Shown here piece after piece: positions 1 to 11,800 of a stretch of DNA of 64,000 nt. How positions within the stretch are numbered: the first letter of the stretch is position 1; the number at the start of each line of letters is the position of its first letter. The position numbers and the translations under genes are program-made. Source of the stretch: Mytilus trossulus (Eukaryota; Mollusca; Bivalvia; Mytilida; Mytilidae); the NCBI RefSeq assembly GCF_036588685.1, contig NC_086374.1:64354457-64418456 (forward strand), written 5' to 3'. The notes under the pieces were generated by a model. That model saw only the letters and a program-made list of their open reading frames with translations. It was not told where the DNA came from and did no database searches.

Positions 1-1495
1 AATTTCTTACAGTATACCTTCACTAGTCAAAAGAAGGACAAAACATCTGAATGTAACCTTAACATGCTTAAATTACAACACACAGACCCTGTTAAAGCAT
101 TCAATAAAATTTTCTGGTGCCTAAAAGTGCATTTTGACAGAGAAATTATGCAAAAATGAAGATTTCATAAAAAAAAACACCAAAATACTTAATTATTCCA
201 GCTAGTGGAAACCTGGTATTTTATACTGTAGAAACCACTATAAACTACTGTAAAAGTCATTTGAATCATATAATTAGAGTGCAATGAAGTGCAAATTTTC
301 AAAACTTGTTCTTTCACATAATTGTATTTGAGAAAAAATGTTTTTTACATGTATTTCAGTGAAAATCTTTTATCAGTGAGATATCGGCATGAGGTTTTAA
401 AGGAAACGTTGTGACATCACACGTAATATGGCGTCATTAAATAACGACATATCAAAATAATGCTAATTATAGTTTGCAGTGTTACATGAGGAACAGTTGC
501 CGCAAGGTTTAACTAGAAATATGGAGTCGAAAAGATCAGTAACCAAGCATTTTCATTTAATGCCAAGACCATAGCAACAGTTTTCATATCAGTATATTTT
601 TAACATACCGACTGTAATTTGAATTGCATAAATACCATAAATAAACAATTTAGAGCTTGCCAAATAAAACAAAATGCTTACCAGTTATTCAGGACCTTGT
701 AAAACCTCTAGTTTGTCATCTCAGGTTAAAAAGTAATGATATGTCTGGAACTGAAATAAGACAAAAAAATTACTCAGGCTGTGTTATTATTTGGTTTAAA
801 TACATAAGTATTATTGAGAGAGCAAAAATCAAATTCTTGAACGTTTTATCGCAAAGAAAGAAAAATGCTTCTCCCTTGTGGCTTATCAACCTTCATTTAA
901 ATCTTTTATATTAGAAGCAACGAGTGGTAGCTAACTAGCTTAATAGTTGAAAAGGTGCAGCAATGTTGTTTTCGAAAGGTTTGTTGACCCTCCCCCTTTT
1001 TCACTGAGAAAAGACAATATCTTGTGATTTGCTAGTGTGCATTACAAATAATAATATATGATTTCTTTAATACATGTACATGTTTGTCTGTTTATTAACT
1101 GCATATGATATCTACTGACTGACCATGGGTCAAATTATTGGATAAAAGCACATGATGATGATGTATTTCACTTTACTCGTATGGAGTGTGTTATCTCCCT
1201 TGATTATCAGTTATTCCTGTAAACCGGAGTGATAATTACATAACAAAGACTGTATTGTGTCATGTTTACTTACAGATAAAAATATTATGTTAGTTCATGC
1301 CTTTTTCAATTCATAAACAAATTCCTTTCGGATCTCTCGGGGGTGTAAACAAAGTTTGAATTGTGCCTAAAAAAAGTGTTCAGCCCCGTGCCTGCAATGT
1401 TTTCTAAAAGCGAAAATTTCATTGAGTATCTGCTGGTATTTATCTATAATGGTTATCTGAAATCATCTGGGATATCTAGGTATAAATAAAAAAAT
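1..1495. other. Gene-free stretch, nothing recognised
   Basis: AT-rich DNA with homopolymer runs. No reading frame here shows a recognisable domain and no splice-bounded exon could be supported on either strand. The missing downstream exon of the minus-strand CDGSH gene was looked for here, as the reverse complement of a P-x-C-D-G-x-H coding motif, and was not found. Confidence 0.5.
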
Positions 1496-1501
1496 ACTTA
1501 C

Positions 1502-1547
1502 CATCATTTTCACAATTTTCCCGGGTGTACAAGGTGAAATCATCCAT
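1502..1547 (-). CDS. Possible short first coding exon (unrecognised)
   Basis: On the minus strand an ATG at 1547 opens a 46-nt frame (MDDFTLYTRENCEND + 1 nt). It runs straight into a strong GTAAGT splice donor (complement of 1496-1501). The surrounding 1340-1800 is richer in CpG than its neighbours, as might fit a promoter region. The peptide belongs to no family I recognise and no downstream exon is visible, because it would lie left of the window. This could be chance. Confidence 0.15.
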
Positions 1548-2577
1548 AGATCACTCTGGAAACTTCTGATTTATCTTTTTGTAAATTGGCTCAATATCTT
1601 TAATTGTTTTCCCATAGGCGATAATGGTAACGTTTTTTCCTGTAGCTCAGTCCATATCGTAAACTTGGATATGTATGATAGCTCGTTTCGAAGCTGTGAC
1701 ATTTTCACATATGTGGTTAAATTTTCGGGGTACGAAGTGAGATTACTTTTTCCGTAAATTAGCAAACCCCGAACATCCTTTTGTGATGCGGCTCCTTGTG
1801 GTAAAATATCCCCTTTTTAACACAATAAGTTCTTTGAAAATTTAATACTTTGAACACATTCAATAGCTCCATAGTTTTTACACATTTATTCTATGTTCCT
1901 CTACTTTCCTAATCACCACAAATAATTAAGTTCAGTCATTTGTTAAAAATAGAAACATGTCCAATATCACTACACAGAGATTTTTTCTTTACACATGACT
2001 TTTAAATTTGAGTTCCTCATTTCAAGGCGCATTAGGGATGTTGTCCCATATGTCTATCCTAATTAAGATGCCTAAGCTAACGTTTATACAAACAAAGCAA
2101 GCAAGTCAACCAAAGTCTTACTCCACAAGCATTTGGAAATTTGCTCTAACACAAAATACTTGTTTGATTGTGTGTTTTAAGTTTGATGTCCAACTCCTGT
2201 GGCTGCTGGACAGTTATGAAACTCTGCTAGGAGTGTAAAACTAATCAAAATAAAATAAATGAACATAAAACAAATAATGAATTTTAAACAACAAATATTA
2301 ACCAAAGTGCCTTTTTTGTTGTACATGTAATAATAAATTAATCACCTTTAAACACATGCAAGATGTTGTAAGAGTGAAATTTATTTCATGTTTGACAATC
2401 GTGCATTTTTTTTCTCAATAACAATTATATGTTTTTGTCTCTTTATTTGATTCATCAATTGATTATATAATATTCAGAATTATTTTTCACAAAAAAAAGA
2501 ATTCAATTAATTAAATCTACCACCAAAATGTCTTCAAAATTAAATATAATTTTCTGTATGTTTGCTTATACATGTAC

Positions 2578-2603
2578 CAGAGACATATAATACATGTCTC
2601 TGC
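2578..2603. repeat. Short palindromic repeat, copy 1
   Basis: An AGAGACATATAATACA core is followed by ATGTCTCTG, which makes a small imperfect hairpin. The same 16-base core recurs at 39441-39456 with longer arms. It is a dispersed short palindrome of unknown function. Confidence 0.4.
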
Positions 2604-2780
2604 TTATACTCTAGGGGAGGTAACTCTATATTTTTTTGCATTTTGTAGTGTAATTTAATTTTGATGTTTTGTGGTAAATCTAAGTAGTGTTACTGTAGTT
2701 GTTTGAAGTGATGTGGAGTTCTGTGTTAAAAAAAACCTACATGATCTGACACATCTCATTGACAGAAATATCTTAACCTC

Positions 2781-2939
2781 TCACAGGTCTCAGGATAACT
2801 CAAACCACAAGTCATGGACAGTAACAATTCAGAAATATGTTAACAACTCACCTGAGATTTACTCCAGCCACAAGTCATGTACAGTTACAATTCAGAAACA
2901 TCTTGACCACTCACCTGAGATTTACTCCAGCCACAAGTA
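2781..2939 (-). repeat. Tandem triplication of the CISD3-like exon 3' end and its splice donor
   Basis: Three tandem copies with starts at 2781, 2848 and 2911 (67 and 63 bp apart). Each contains, on the minus strand, the end of the CDGSH exon and a GTGAG-type donor. The copy at 2911 belongs to the real exon. The copy at 2848 keeps the CGWSKSQ coding sequence and donor almost unchanged, but the first cysteine codon of the C-x-C motif is altered. The copy at 2781 is degraded. A plus-strand reading frame across this stretch is only a shadow of the repeat. Confidence 0.65.
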
Positions 2940-3091
2940 CACCATGAATATTTCTTCCCAGCTTCTAATTCAATGGGAAATGGCTTTTTATCATAAATAG
3001 CACCTTTCTTGGGTGGATTATCATATTCTCCATATTTGGGAGTTTCAGGATGTTGGTCTGTATTTTTACTGTTGCATCTTCGTTGGGATAC
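2915..3091 (-). CDS. CISD3: Internal exon of a CDGSH iron-sulfur domain protein (CISD3-like)
   Basis: A 59-codon phase-0 exon on the minus strand, bounded by an acceptor (TTGACAG, complement of 3092-3098) and a GTGAGT donor. The C-terminal third reads PIELEAGKKYSWCTCGWSKSQ in the genome (here given as two adjoining pieces: PIELEAGKK and YSWCTCGWSKSQ). This is the first half of a CDGSH motif (C-x-C-x2-S-x3). In the family the motif is completed by P-x-C-D-G-x-H, expected in the next exon, which is not in the window. CISD3 proteins are small mitochondrial matrix proteins with two CDGSH domains, each binding a 2Fe-2S cluster through three Cys and one His; that role is family knowledge. The N-terminal half (NTDQHPETPKYGEYDNPPKKG) is hydrophilic and could be the segment after a transit peptide. 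The first exon was not identified. An open frame at 5325-5177 ending at a GTAATG donor has compatible phase but looks unconvincing. An isolated retained or broken exon is possible. Confidence 0.7.
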
Positions 3092-3511
3092 CTGTCAATT
3101 AAAGAATTTAAAAAAATCATATATTATCCAAAAATGCAGCATTCATTTATTTATAAAATGCTTAAAGTTGTTCTTTTTTTTCAGATTAAATTTATAACTG
3201 ATAACCAATATCATTCAGAAAGTGAAAAGAAAATAATATCGTTTATTTGAAAAAATCAAGTACATGTAACTCTAAAAGTTTATTTTGTTAAGTATTTGTC
3301 ATATATGTGTATCATGTATATATAACCTCACACTTTATTTTTCTTTGATATCACTAATTGGCAAAACAGAGAATAATTTTGAATATTTAAATTTCAAAAA
3401 TATATACAGTATATTATTAGTTACATAGTGTGCTAGTGACCTAATACAGTATATATGTGGTCAGTAAATTCCATATGGGTGAGAGCAAAAATAAAAATAA
3501 TAAAAATAAAA

Positions 3512-3597
3512 AGCCTACCTACCTACCTACCCACTGTCTCTACCTTTGGGTAGGGTTTAATTGGGCAAACCAAAATATTTTTAAGTGGGGCCCTATT
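3512..3597 (-). repeat. Dispersed repeat with CCTACC/GGTAGG core, copy 1
   Basis: This stretch (runs of CCTA, then CCCACTGTCTC, then GGGTAGGGTTT, ending in AAATATTTTTAAGTG) matches the reverse complement of 54748-54823 almost base for base. It is a partial copy of the same small element, about 51 kb away in the opposite orientation. Confidence 0.55.
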
Positions 3598-3619
3598 TTA
3601 TTTTATTTTTTCTGTGACG

Positions 3620-5690
3620 CCTTCCTATGACATATTACTTGAACTAGTTTATACACCTTATCACTATTTTTCTGCCATTACTTGACATCACAAAAGTTCA
3701 ATAATATTTTGACGTCAATCCGTTATAATAGCAAATACCTGACTCCACAATGGAAAAATGATTGTTGTATGAAGTCAAAATTTCTTGCAGGACAGATCCT
3801 CTGGTCAAGCAGTATAGTTTTCCAAATACATTGTAGTAATAAATTGTATTCAAGCTGTCAAACAATCCATATAATAAGGCCAACTAAATTTAAGTAGATT
3901 TTCATCTAGATTTTTTTTTTAATGGGGAGGGTGGGAGGATTTTATAATTTTTATTTCATATGAAACCCTGTTTGTGATGTGTTCTTCATGAATGCAAGTG
4001 TAATAATAATTAAGCTTATATCACATTCAAAGATGCATGAATAAGGAATACTACATAATTTTTCATATTCTTAAATAAATGTCTGGCAACCACAGTTCTA
4101 TCCTACCGTAGTCTAAGATCGTTCATCTTGTCAGTTCGTTAGGTATTTGTGTTTGAACTTAACACACGGGGAAACTCTGCATTGATGTCACTACGGTACT
4201 TCTGGCGTAGAAAAACAGTGCAAAATACGTTTTTTCTGCACTTTTGAATAAAAAAAACATTTCTAAAGGTAAGTTTTCATTGTTGTTCTCAATTATTGCC
4301 AAAAAATGCCAATTTTCTAATGCCCGTTTCAATCCCAACTTTCGAATATTTAAAAACATTCTAGAACTTCACAAAATCCCATTTACGGCCTACATTGCTT
4401 TGTGTACATTCCATTCAGCGTCATCAATCTTGTGGCAGGCAATACAGGTCAAGCAAATCGTATTTTTAGGAATTTAAAAATGACATGCTCCTTACCTCTT
4501 TCTCAATTTTCCCCGCGAAAAAAACCCAACCAAAATGAAAGGAAAACTATATGAAAAAACGATGTCCATGCCATAATTTTAAACAGGCATATAGAGTTGG
4601 TTGATGAGAAACAATTTACATTTATTTTTCATAGAATTTTCTTTTTATTCATTATAAAAAGATCGATATTCTGACCATCATGACTGTAGGTAAATATTCA
4701 TACAAAATTCCCTTGATGTCAAAAGGGATGGCAAAAAAAGAGTTTTCCTGTTGAATAGAACCCAGAACTATTGCAAACTATTTTGAAGCAATATCCCAGA
4801 AAGAAATAACGTAATTGCCGTAGACTGAAAAATCCCCTAATTGACAGTAGAGCAATTTGATTGGATATAACGAATTGACATCACGTGATTTTGACGCCTT
4901 TGAAATTTTAATATAAACAAACAAGGTCAGAAGGTTCCGTATGGGACATCATCTTACATTTAGTTACTGACAAACAATTACGAGTTATCAAGCTTGCCAA
5001 TGCATGGTTATAAAAAATTAAAGCTAAGTCTACAGAAAAAATAAGAAAAAAATAGCCTTAGTATAACGACTTATCATTACACCTGGATACATAATGTAAT
5101 ATTAATGCCGCTTTAGAAAACCATTATTTTAGTAAAAGTGTATCCTGGATCTTTGAATAAACTGGTAAACATTACCTTTATTAGTGTTACACGATCAATA
5201 TAAGATACAATGAAAAACTGAGACGACATATACATGTAAATTGTGAGAAAATGACACAGGGCGAACGAGAACCGGGGCCGTACTATTTCAGGGTGCGAAT
5301 TAGTATTGGCCAAATTGACCCACATTCAATATTCCATCAACCTAAGAATATTCTATGAACACTTAAGTTGCCATCGAAAATTAATGAGTGTGTACAATTT
5401 GTATCTGTTCATATAATTGCAATATGCTTTAAGTTTAAAAAGAACGAATATACCTGCGTAATAGCAAACAAGTTGTTAAACGATCTGCCAGGGCGAAAGC
5501 GACTGAGCGCAGACATCTTGATGTACTGCATAAAATATGTATTCAAAATAAAAGAAAATCATTATACAGAGTTAAAATAAAATATCGAGAGGTAATTTTT
5601 AAATCATATTGTATTTCTTTTTGTATATAATTTCTAATTCATAAAATTCATTTATTATTGTTCAACCAAATATGTTGGTTGTATTTACTG
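3620..5690. other. Intergenic stretch between the CDGSH exon and SPAG6
   Basis: No exon could be supported. Small frames on both strands (for example 4159-4359 minus and 5368-5580 plus) have no domain or usable splice context. The first exon of the minus-strand CDGSH gene should lie in or near this interval, so the two genes are probably divergently arranged. Confidence 0.4.
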
Positions 5691-5702
5691 CGCAACTGTT
5701 TT

Positions 5703-5724
5703 GTTGCCATACATCCTTGACAAC
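5703..5724. promoter_or_regulatory. X-box-like half sites upstream of SPAG6
   Basis: GTTGCC (5703-5708) and GACAAC (5719-5724) form an inverted pair about 100 bp before the SPAG6 ATG. RFX factors drive ciliary genes through X-boxes built from such half sites, and SPAG6 is a ciliary gene. The 10-bp spacing is wider than the usual 0-3 bp, so this is a weak or degenerate site or a coincidence. Confidence 0.3.
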
Positions 5725-5825
5725 ATACAAAGTAATCAAGGGAAACAGCCTTGCTAACACCAAAACACACTAACAGGTTATCCAGATTGGAGTAAAGTTA
5801 ATAAGTGAAAACAACCAAAGACAAT

Positions 5826-5850
5826 ATGAGTCAAAGACAAGTGTTGCAAG
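5826..5850 (+). CDS. SPAG6: SPAG6 coding exon 1
   Basis: Encodes MSQRQVLQ plus one base (phase 1) and is followed by a GTAATT donor. It is too short for any ORF finder and was found by matching the conserved N-terminus and the phase of exon 2. Confidence 0.9.
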
Positions 5851-8800
5851 GTAATTTTTTGTAAATAGTTTGTTTCATTATGTTTTTTTTGTTGAAGTCA
5901 ATGAAGAAAATCGAAATACTTTTATCAGCAGCCATCATTTTTAATTTGAATGAATACAGTTCATTTGCAGGATAAAATAAAGGTGATAGGCTCAAATAAG
6001 GTAATGTCCACCCTAATGATAAATGCAGTCAAGTGTGCAAATTTGATGCACCTGTATCATCAGATGTACATGAACATTAATTTTTAGACATCATCCTATA
6101 TGACAGATATTTTTCATTATAAAAAAGTAAAATAACAAAATATTGAACAAAAGGATTATTTAAAACATAAAGTCCCTTATCAAATGGCGTAACCAATAGA
6201 GGAAGCAAGTTAACTCGTACCAACGGAAACTCGTACCATGTTAACTCGTACCAAAAAAGTTAAATCGTACCACTGCAAACTCGTACCATCAAAAATATAT
6301 TAAAAATTACGAATATTTTATGTTATTTTTTAGTTACACTTAATAAAATTAATGTTGAATTACTTGAATTTTATACTGGATTTTATAGACAAAAATACGA
6401 ATGTTTTTCTAAAAAGCTTTATTTTTAAGCTGAACTTTCAAAGTAGTTATAATCCAGAAGAAAGAAAAAACATTACTTTAACTCACTCACAGTACCTTAA
6501 GTTGAATGTCTATATCCAAATTATCCAAATTAAATTAATTAACGCTGTAATCCATGATCTCAAATTGAATGCTTTTTTTACAATTGTTGAAAGCCATGTG
6601 CTTTTTGGCGGGAAAATGCGGGAACAGGAAACGGTTACATTTCATTGTAACTTGTTATTTATAAAAAGTAAGAATTTCATTTTGGAAATCATTTTGATTA
6701 TTTTGATTAACTGCTAGGATTTATTCATGAAAAATTAATTTGGAATGATTAAAAATTAAATTCAATAATAATCAGTAAAAGTTTAAAAAAGTCAAAGGAG
6801 ACAACAAAGCAAATCTGCCACGGTATTTTCTATCCAATAGACAGGGAACATTAGCTGCAAATTGGTCAATGTACTTTCAAATTATATACATTTTACAGAC
6901 TTGCGAGGTATTAAGTGAAAGTTAATTACATACATCATTAAACACCATGTAAATGCATTTAAATAAGTTGGTACGAGTTAGCAGTGGTACGAGTTTGCAT
7001 TGGTACGAGTTTTTGTAAAGTGGTACGAGTTGACGTTGGTACGAGTTTACAATGGTACGGGATAACTGTAATTCCCAATAGATGATACACATCAAACAAA
7101 TGGAATACAACTGTGTTGCCACATGCATTTCCTTGTCACCATGAAGCCTTTGGTAGAAAATTGTGAATTTAACAGGCTTTTATAGCTAGCTATAATTCCA
7201 ACAATTTCACGACAATGTGTGAACAAAACAAACAGACATAATAGGTTAAAATGTAAAAAAATAGGGTATGACACTGATAATTTAATAATTTAAACATAAA
7301 TTTACGGTGGGAATTTTGAAACAAATGTCTGACCTTTGGCAAGATATTTCATTAAAAGCTAATAGGAATATTCATAGGGCCTATGTTGTTCAGGGTACCA
7401 ATTGCAAGCTGTTAAATATAACCTGGTTATTTACTATTTAAAGTCTTACAAAATGACATACATGTATCTTTGAATTGTAATTTCAGTGTTTGAGCAGTAT
7501 CAGAAAGCAAGAACTCAGTTTGTACAGACTGTTGCTGAACTTGCAAGTCGACCACAGAATATTGAGACATTACAAAATGCAGGTGTCATGTCACTTCTGC
7601 GACCTCTCTTGTTGGACATTGTACCTACTATCCAACAAACTGCTGCACTGGCCCTAGGTAGACTTGCCAATTACAATGATGACCTTGCAGAAGCAGTAGT
7701 CAAAGGAGACATTCTTCCACAGTTGGTCTATTCTCTTGCTGAACAAAATGTAAGTTGTAATTTCAGGGGAGTATCATATGAAATACAAGGAAATATGAAG
7801 AGCAATAATTATGTATCATTTTTTGAGTGTGTAAGGGTACAGATTATTTTTTTTTATGATTTACAATTTGTTGTAACATCAATTTTTTTTTATTAGAATT
7901 TAAAATTTCACTATGCCAGTGTATGATGCAACTTTTCAATTTTTACAGTTTATTTAGTCGATGATTTAATTGTACTTTTTGGGAGTAACATTCTTCTGTG
8001 TCAACTAGTTAAAAAAAATCTTTATACAATATTTTTACAACTGCAATTCTTAAAAGGTAAGATATGTGATTACAATCATTTCATATCCATATGCATTTTT
8101 ATTGTTAGTATGGCAAAACAAATAATTCAGGAGTGAAAGCTACATGTAAGTGTTATTTGACCAGTTTGTACTTGTAGTTATTCCTGTTATCCAATTTTGT
8201 ATTATTAAAAAAAGGCAATCATGATTTTAAAATAAATCTTTAATTTGTTTATTTTTTTGCAGAGATTTTACAAGAAAGCAGCTGCATTTGTATTAAGAGC
8301 TGTAGCCAAACATTCTCCACAGCTAGCTCAATCTGTGGTAGATTCAGGAGCATTGGATGCCTTAGTTATTTGTCTAGAAGAGTTTGATCCTGGTGTGAAA
8401 GAGGCTGCAGCCTGGGCATTAGGCTATATTGCAAGACATAATGCTGGTAGGTTACATACACATAAAATATATATATCATTTCGATTCATTTGGTTCTATT
8501 TATGCATTTATTTTAGTAGCATTAACTCACAACAGACAATGACATTTAAATTAGTACAACCCTGAAACCGTATTTATTATCAATTTACGAATACATGTAC
8601 CATCATATTTGAATTAATTATGTATTATATTAATGCTATTAAAAACTTAAGTGAATATCACAAGAAATTAGTGTTGGTTAAAAAATACATTTATCTTACT
8701 CTTTAAAAAGGAAACTATCTGTACCAATTAATTGCCATGTCCATAAAATCTTTGATAAATGAGTATTTGGTGGTATTGTATCCATGCAATAACATATGGT

Positions 8801-11800
8801 ATCTGCTCATTAAATGTGAATAACTTCTATTATCCAGGCTATCTTTCCTTCATATCAATGTTAACATGTATAATTATGTATAGGGAAAAGATGCAATATA
8901 ATGTTTTTTTAAACAGTATAAAATAATATTGTAATTATTTCAGAACTTGCCCAGGCAGTAGTTGATGCTGGTGCTGTTCCTCTATTGGTTCTATGTATAC
9001 AAGAACCTGAGCTTTCTCTGAAAAGAATTGCTGCTTCAGCTCTCAGTGACATTTGTAAACACTCTCCAGAGCTGGCTCAAACTGTAGTGGATGCTGGAGC
9101 TATTGCACATCTGGCTCAAATGATTCTGAACCCTGATGCTAAACTCAAGGTATGATTTTTAAATAGAATTTTTAATTCAAGGTTTAATTGAAAAAAAAAT
9201 GGCCTTAATTGACTTATGCTGATTTCAACGTAATTCAAATTTGATTTGCATTAACTAATTCGAATTAGTTTAATTCGCATTTGAAACTTTTACGTTCTAA
9301 CATCAATTCTAATTTGAACTACAATGCGCATCAAATTCGCTTTACTGTCCAAATGACGTTAACTTTTAATTTGTATTAACAAAATGTATTTCTAATTCGA
9401 ATTAGGTGATTCGAATCAATTCGTATTAAAAAAGAAGAGTGTGTGAACACGATTAGCGAATTCCATTTGCATTCAATTCAAATTTAATTCAAATTAAATA
9501 TCTGTGTGAACAAGGCATTAATAAAAGTGTGGGTTGACTTTCAGAAAAGCATTGCTCTGACATGTGTAAAAATCTGAGATGAATAATAACCAAAAGAGAA
9601 AGAAGGAAAGGTGCCATTGGACATTCTTAACAATTGGGATATATTTGAATTTGTTTGATATTTTTCAAGATATTTCATACATAAAGATATATATCTATTT
9701 AAAACAAATTATTTGTTTATACGCGTATATAGTAAAGAAATATAGCCTTTTTTATTGTACATTATATGATGGCATTTTCTAATGTTTACTTTTTTTATTG
9801 TACATTATATGATGGCATTTTCTAATGTTTACTTTTTTTATTGTACATTATATGATGGCATTTTCTTATGTTAACTTTTTTTTATTTAACAGAGACAAGT
9901 ATTCTCAGCTCTAAGTCAGATATCTAAACACTCAGTAGACTTAGCTGAAATGGTTGTAGAGGCAGAAATCTTCCCAGCGGTACTGACATGTCTGAAAGAT
10001 CCTGATGAATATGTTAAGAAAAATGTTGCAACACTGATTAGAGAAATTGCTAAACACACACCAGAGGTGAGTACAAACAATATTTTATGTACAAATTGAA
10101 GCATGAATTAATTAATTCAGGACTATGAGTGTAAAGAAGTATAATATAGAATTCAATTAATATAATATAAAGGCAAATTAAATGATAACCCCATGTAGGG
10201 TTTGTGTCTATGAAACAGCAAGCAAACTACACTATTGAACTATGTAAGACATAATGGTTGACTAAGTCTTCAATAATGATTTCCACACCAAGTATCAAAA
10301 TGAATCCAGACAAATTGTTAATAAATCAAACACTAATAGCTGATGATTTTCTGCCATCAACATAAAATTTTTAAATATAAAAAAAAAAGGAGAAGAAAAA
10401 TTAAATCACTAAAATATGTACACTATATCCTCTGAGGATATCTGTAAAGTCAGATTCCTTGTGGCTGAATTAAACTGACTTGTTAATTTATTACTCAAAC
10501 CTGTTAATTGTCTTCTCAAGAGTAAATTCTCTGAATTATCTCCCTTTATTTATTTATGTGTTTATTACATAGCTTGCCCAGTTGATCTCTAGAGTGAATT
10601 CTCCAAATTATCTCCCTTTAATTTTTTTTTTCATAGCTTGCCCAGTTGATTGTGAATGCTGGAGGAGTTGCAGCCGTTGTTGATTATGTTGGAGAATCTA
10701 AAGGAAATGTTCGATTACCAGGAATTATGATGTTAGGTTACGTAGCAGCACATTCAGAAAATCTAGCCAGAGCCGTTATTGTTTCAAAGGTATGTCTTGA
10801 GTATTTTAATAAAAATCTAAAATTATATTAACGGTGGTACTAAACACTATAACTTAAAAATTTTGGCTTGTTTAATTTTCTTCAAATAATGATAAGAGTT
10901 GTCTCCCTGTTGTGTTATGTACCATCTTCTTCAAGAATTCTTCAAGAATAAAATATTTTTTTTGAACGTTTTGGGATTTCATGAAAAAATATATTTTTTA
11001 TCATGCTACAAGTTGCAAAAAAAACAAGTCAATAAAGTCTGATTCAATTTGAGTTTAAAGCAAAGATGATTAGTAGTATTAGTGGGCTTTGAATATTCTA
11101 ACCCAACTTTACCTTTAACATTCTTATTTTAGGGAGTAACACAGCTAGCTATAGCACTATCAGAGGAACCAGAGGACCATATACAGGCTGCAGCAGCGTG
11201 GGCCTTAGGACAGATTGGACGACACACACCTGAACATGCTAAGGCAGTAGCACATGCTAATGTATTACCTAAATTATTACAATGTTATTTAAGAGCAGAT
11301 GCATCAGAAGATCTACAGACAAAGGTAATTATTTTTCACTTCAAAATGTGGAACATGAATTGTTATTTTTCCCAAATATTAGGAGTTATTTATTTATCAA
11401 AGTCTGTATTATAAACAAACCGATTTTATGTATGGTTTGAAATGTTTGTTTTCATTTATAATTTTTTTAAGTTCTCACATTTTTTACAATATATTATATA
11501 AATATCAAATCTTAAGAAATATTCAGAAAAAAAACTTCAAATAATTGGAATATTCTAACTGAAAACCTCTTTTATGTATACGTGTATTAAATTATGACAG
11601 AAAAAAAGAAAGTTCTGGTCAACAAAAAATAAGGTTAAAACTTGAAAGCAGTAAATAAAGGCAACAGTAGTATACCGCTGTTCAAAACTCATAAATCCAT
11701 GGACAAAAACCAAAATCGGGGCAACAAACCAGTAAACAATGAATTTCGGATTTTTTCCATTAATTTCAGCAGCTTCCTGTAAGGGTATACATTCTTTTTA

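Noticed and set aside
1771..1790. CCTTTTGTGATG as the second half of the CDGSH motif
   Set aside because: It is on the wrong strand and does not continue into G-(S/T)-H.
2713..3000. 95-codon plus-strand frame with internal peptide repeats
   Set aside because: It is the complement of the CDGSH exon and of its triplicated end; the repeats come from the DNA duplication.
5177..5325. First exon of the CISD3-like gene on the minus strand
   Set aside because: Phase and donor fit, but the peptide is not a convincing mitochondrial transit sequence and shows no family similarity.
6352..6717. 121-codon frame inside the ACTCGTACCA element as a transposase
   Set aside because: No DDE/DDD residues, zinc finger or other transposase feature; Ile/Leu/Asn-rich as expected from AT-rich DNA.
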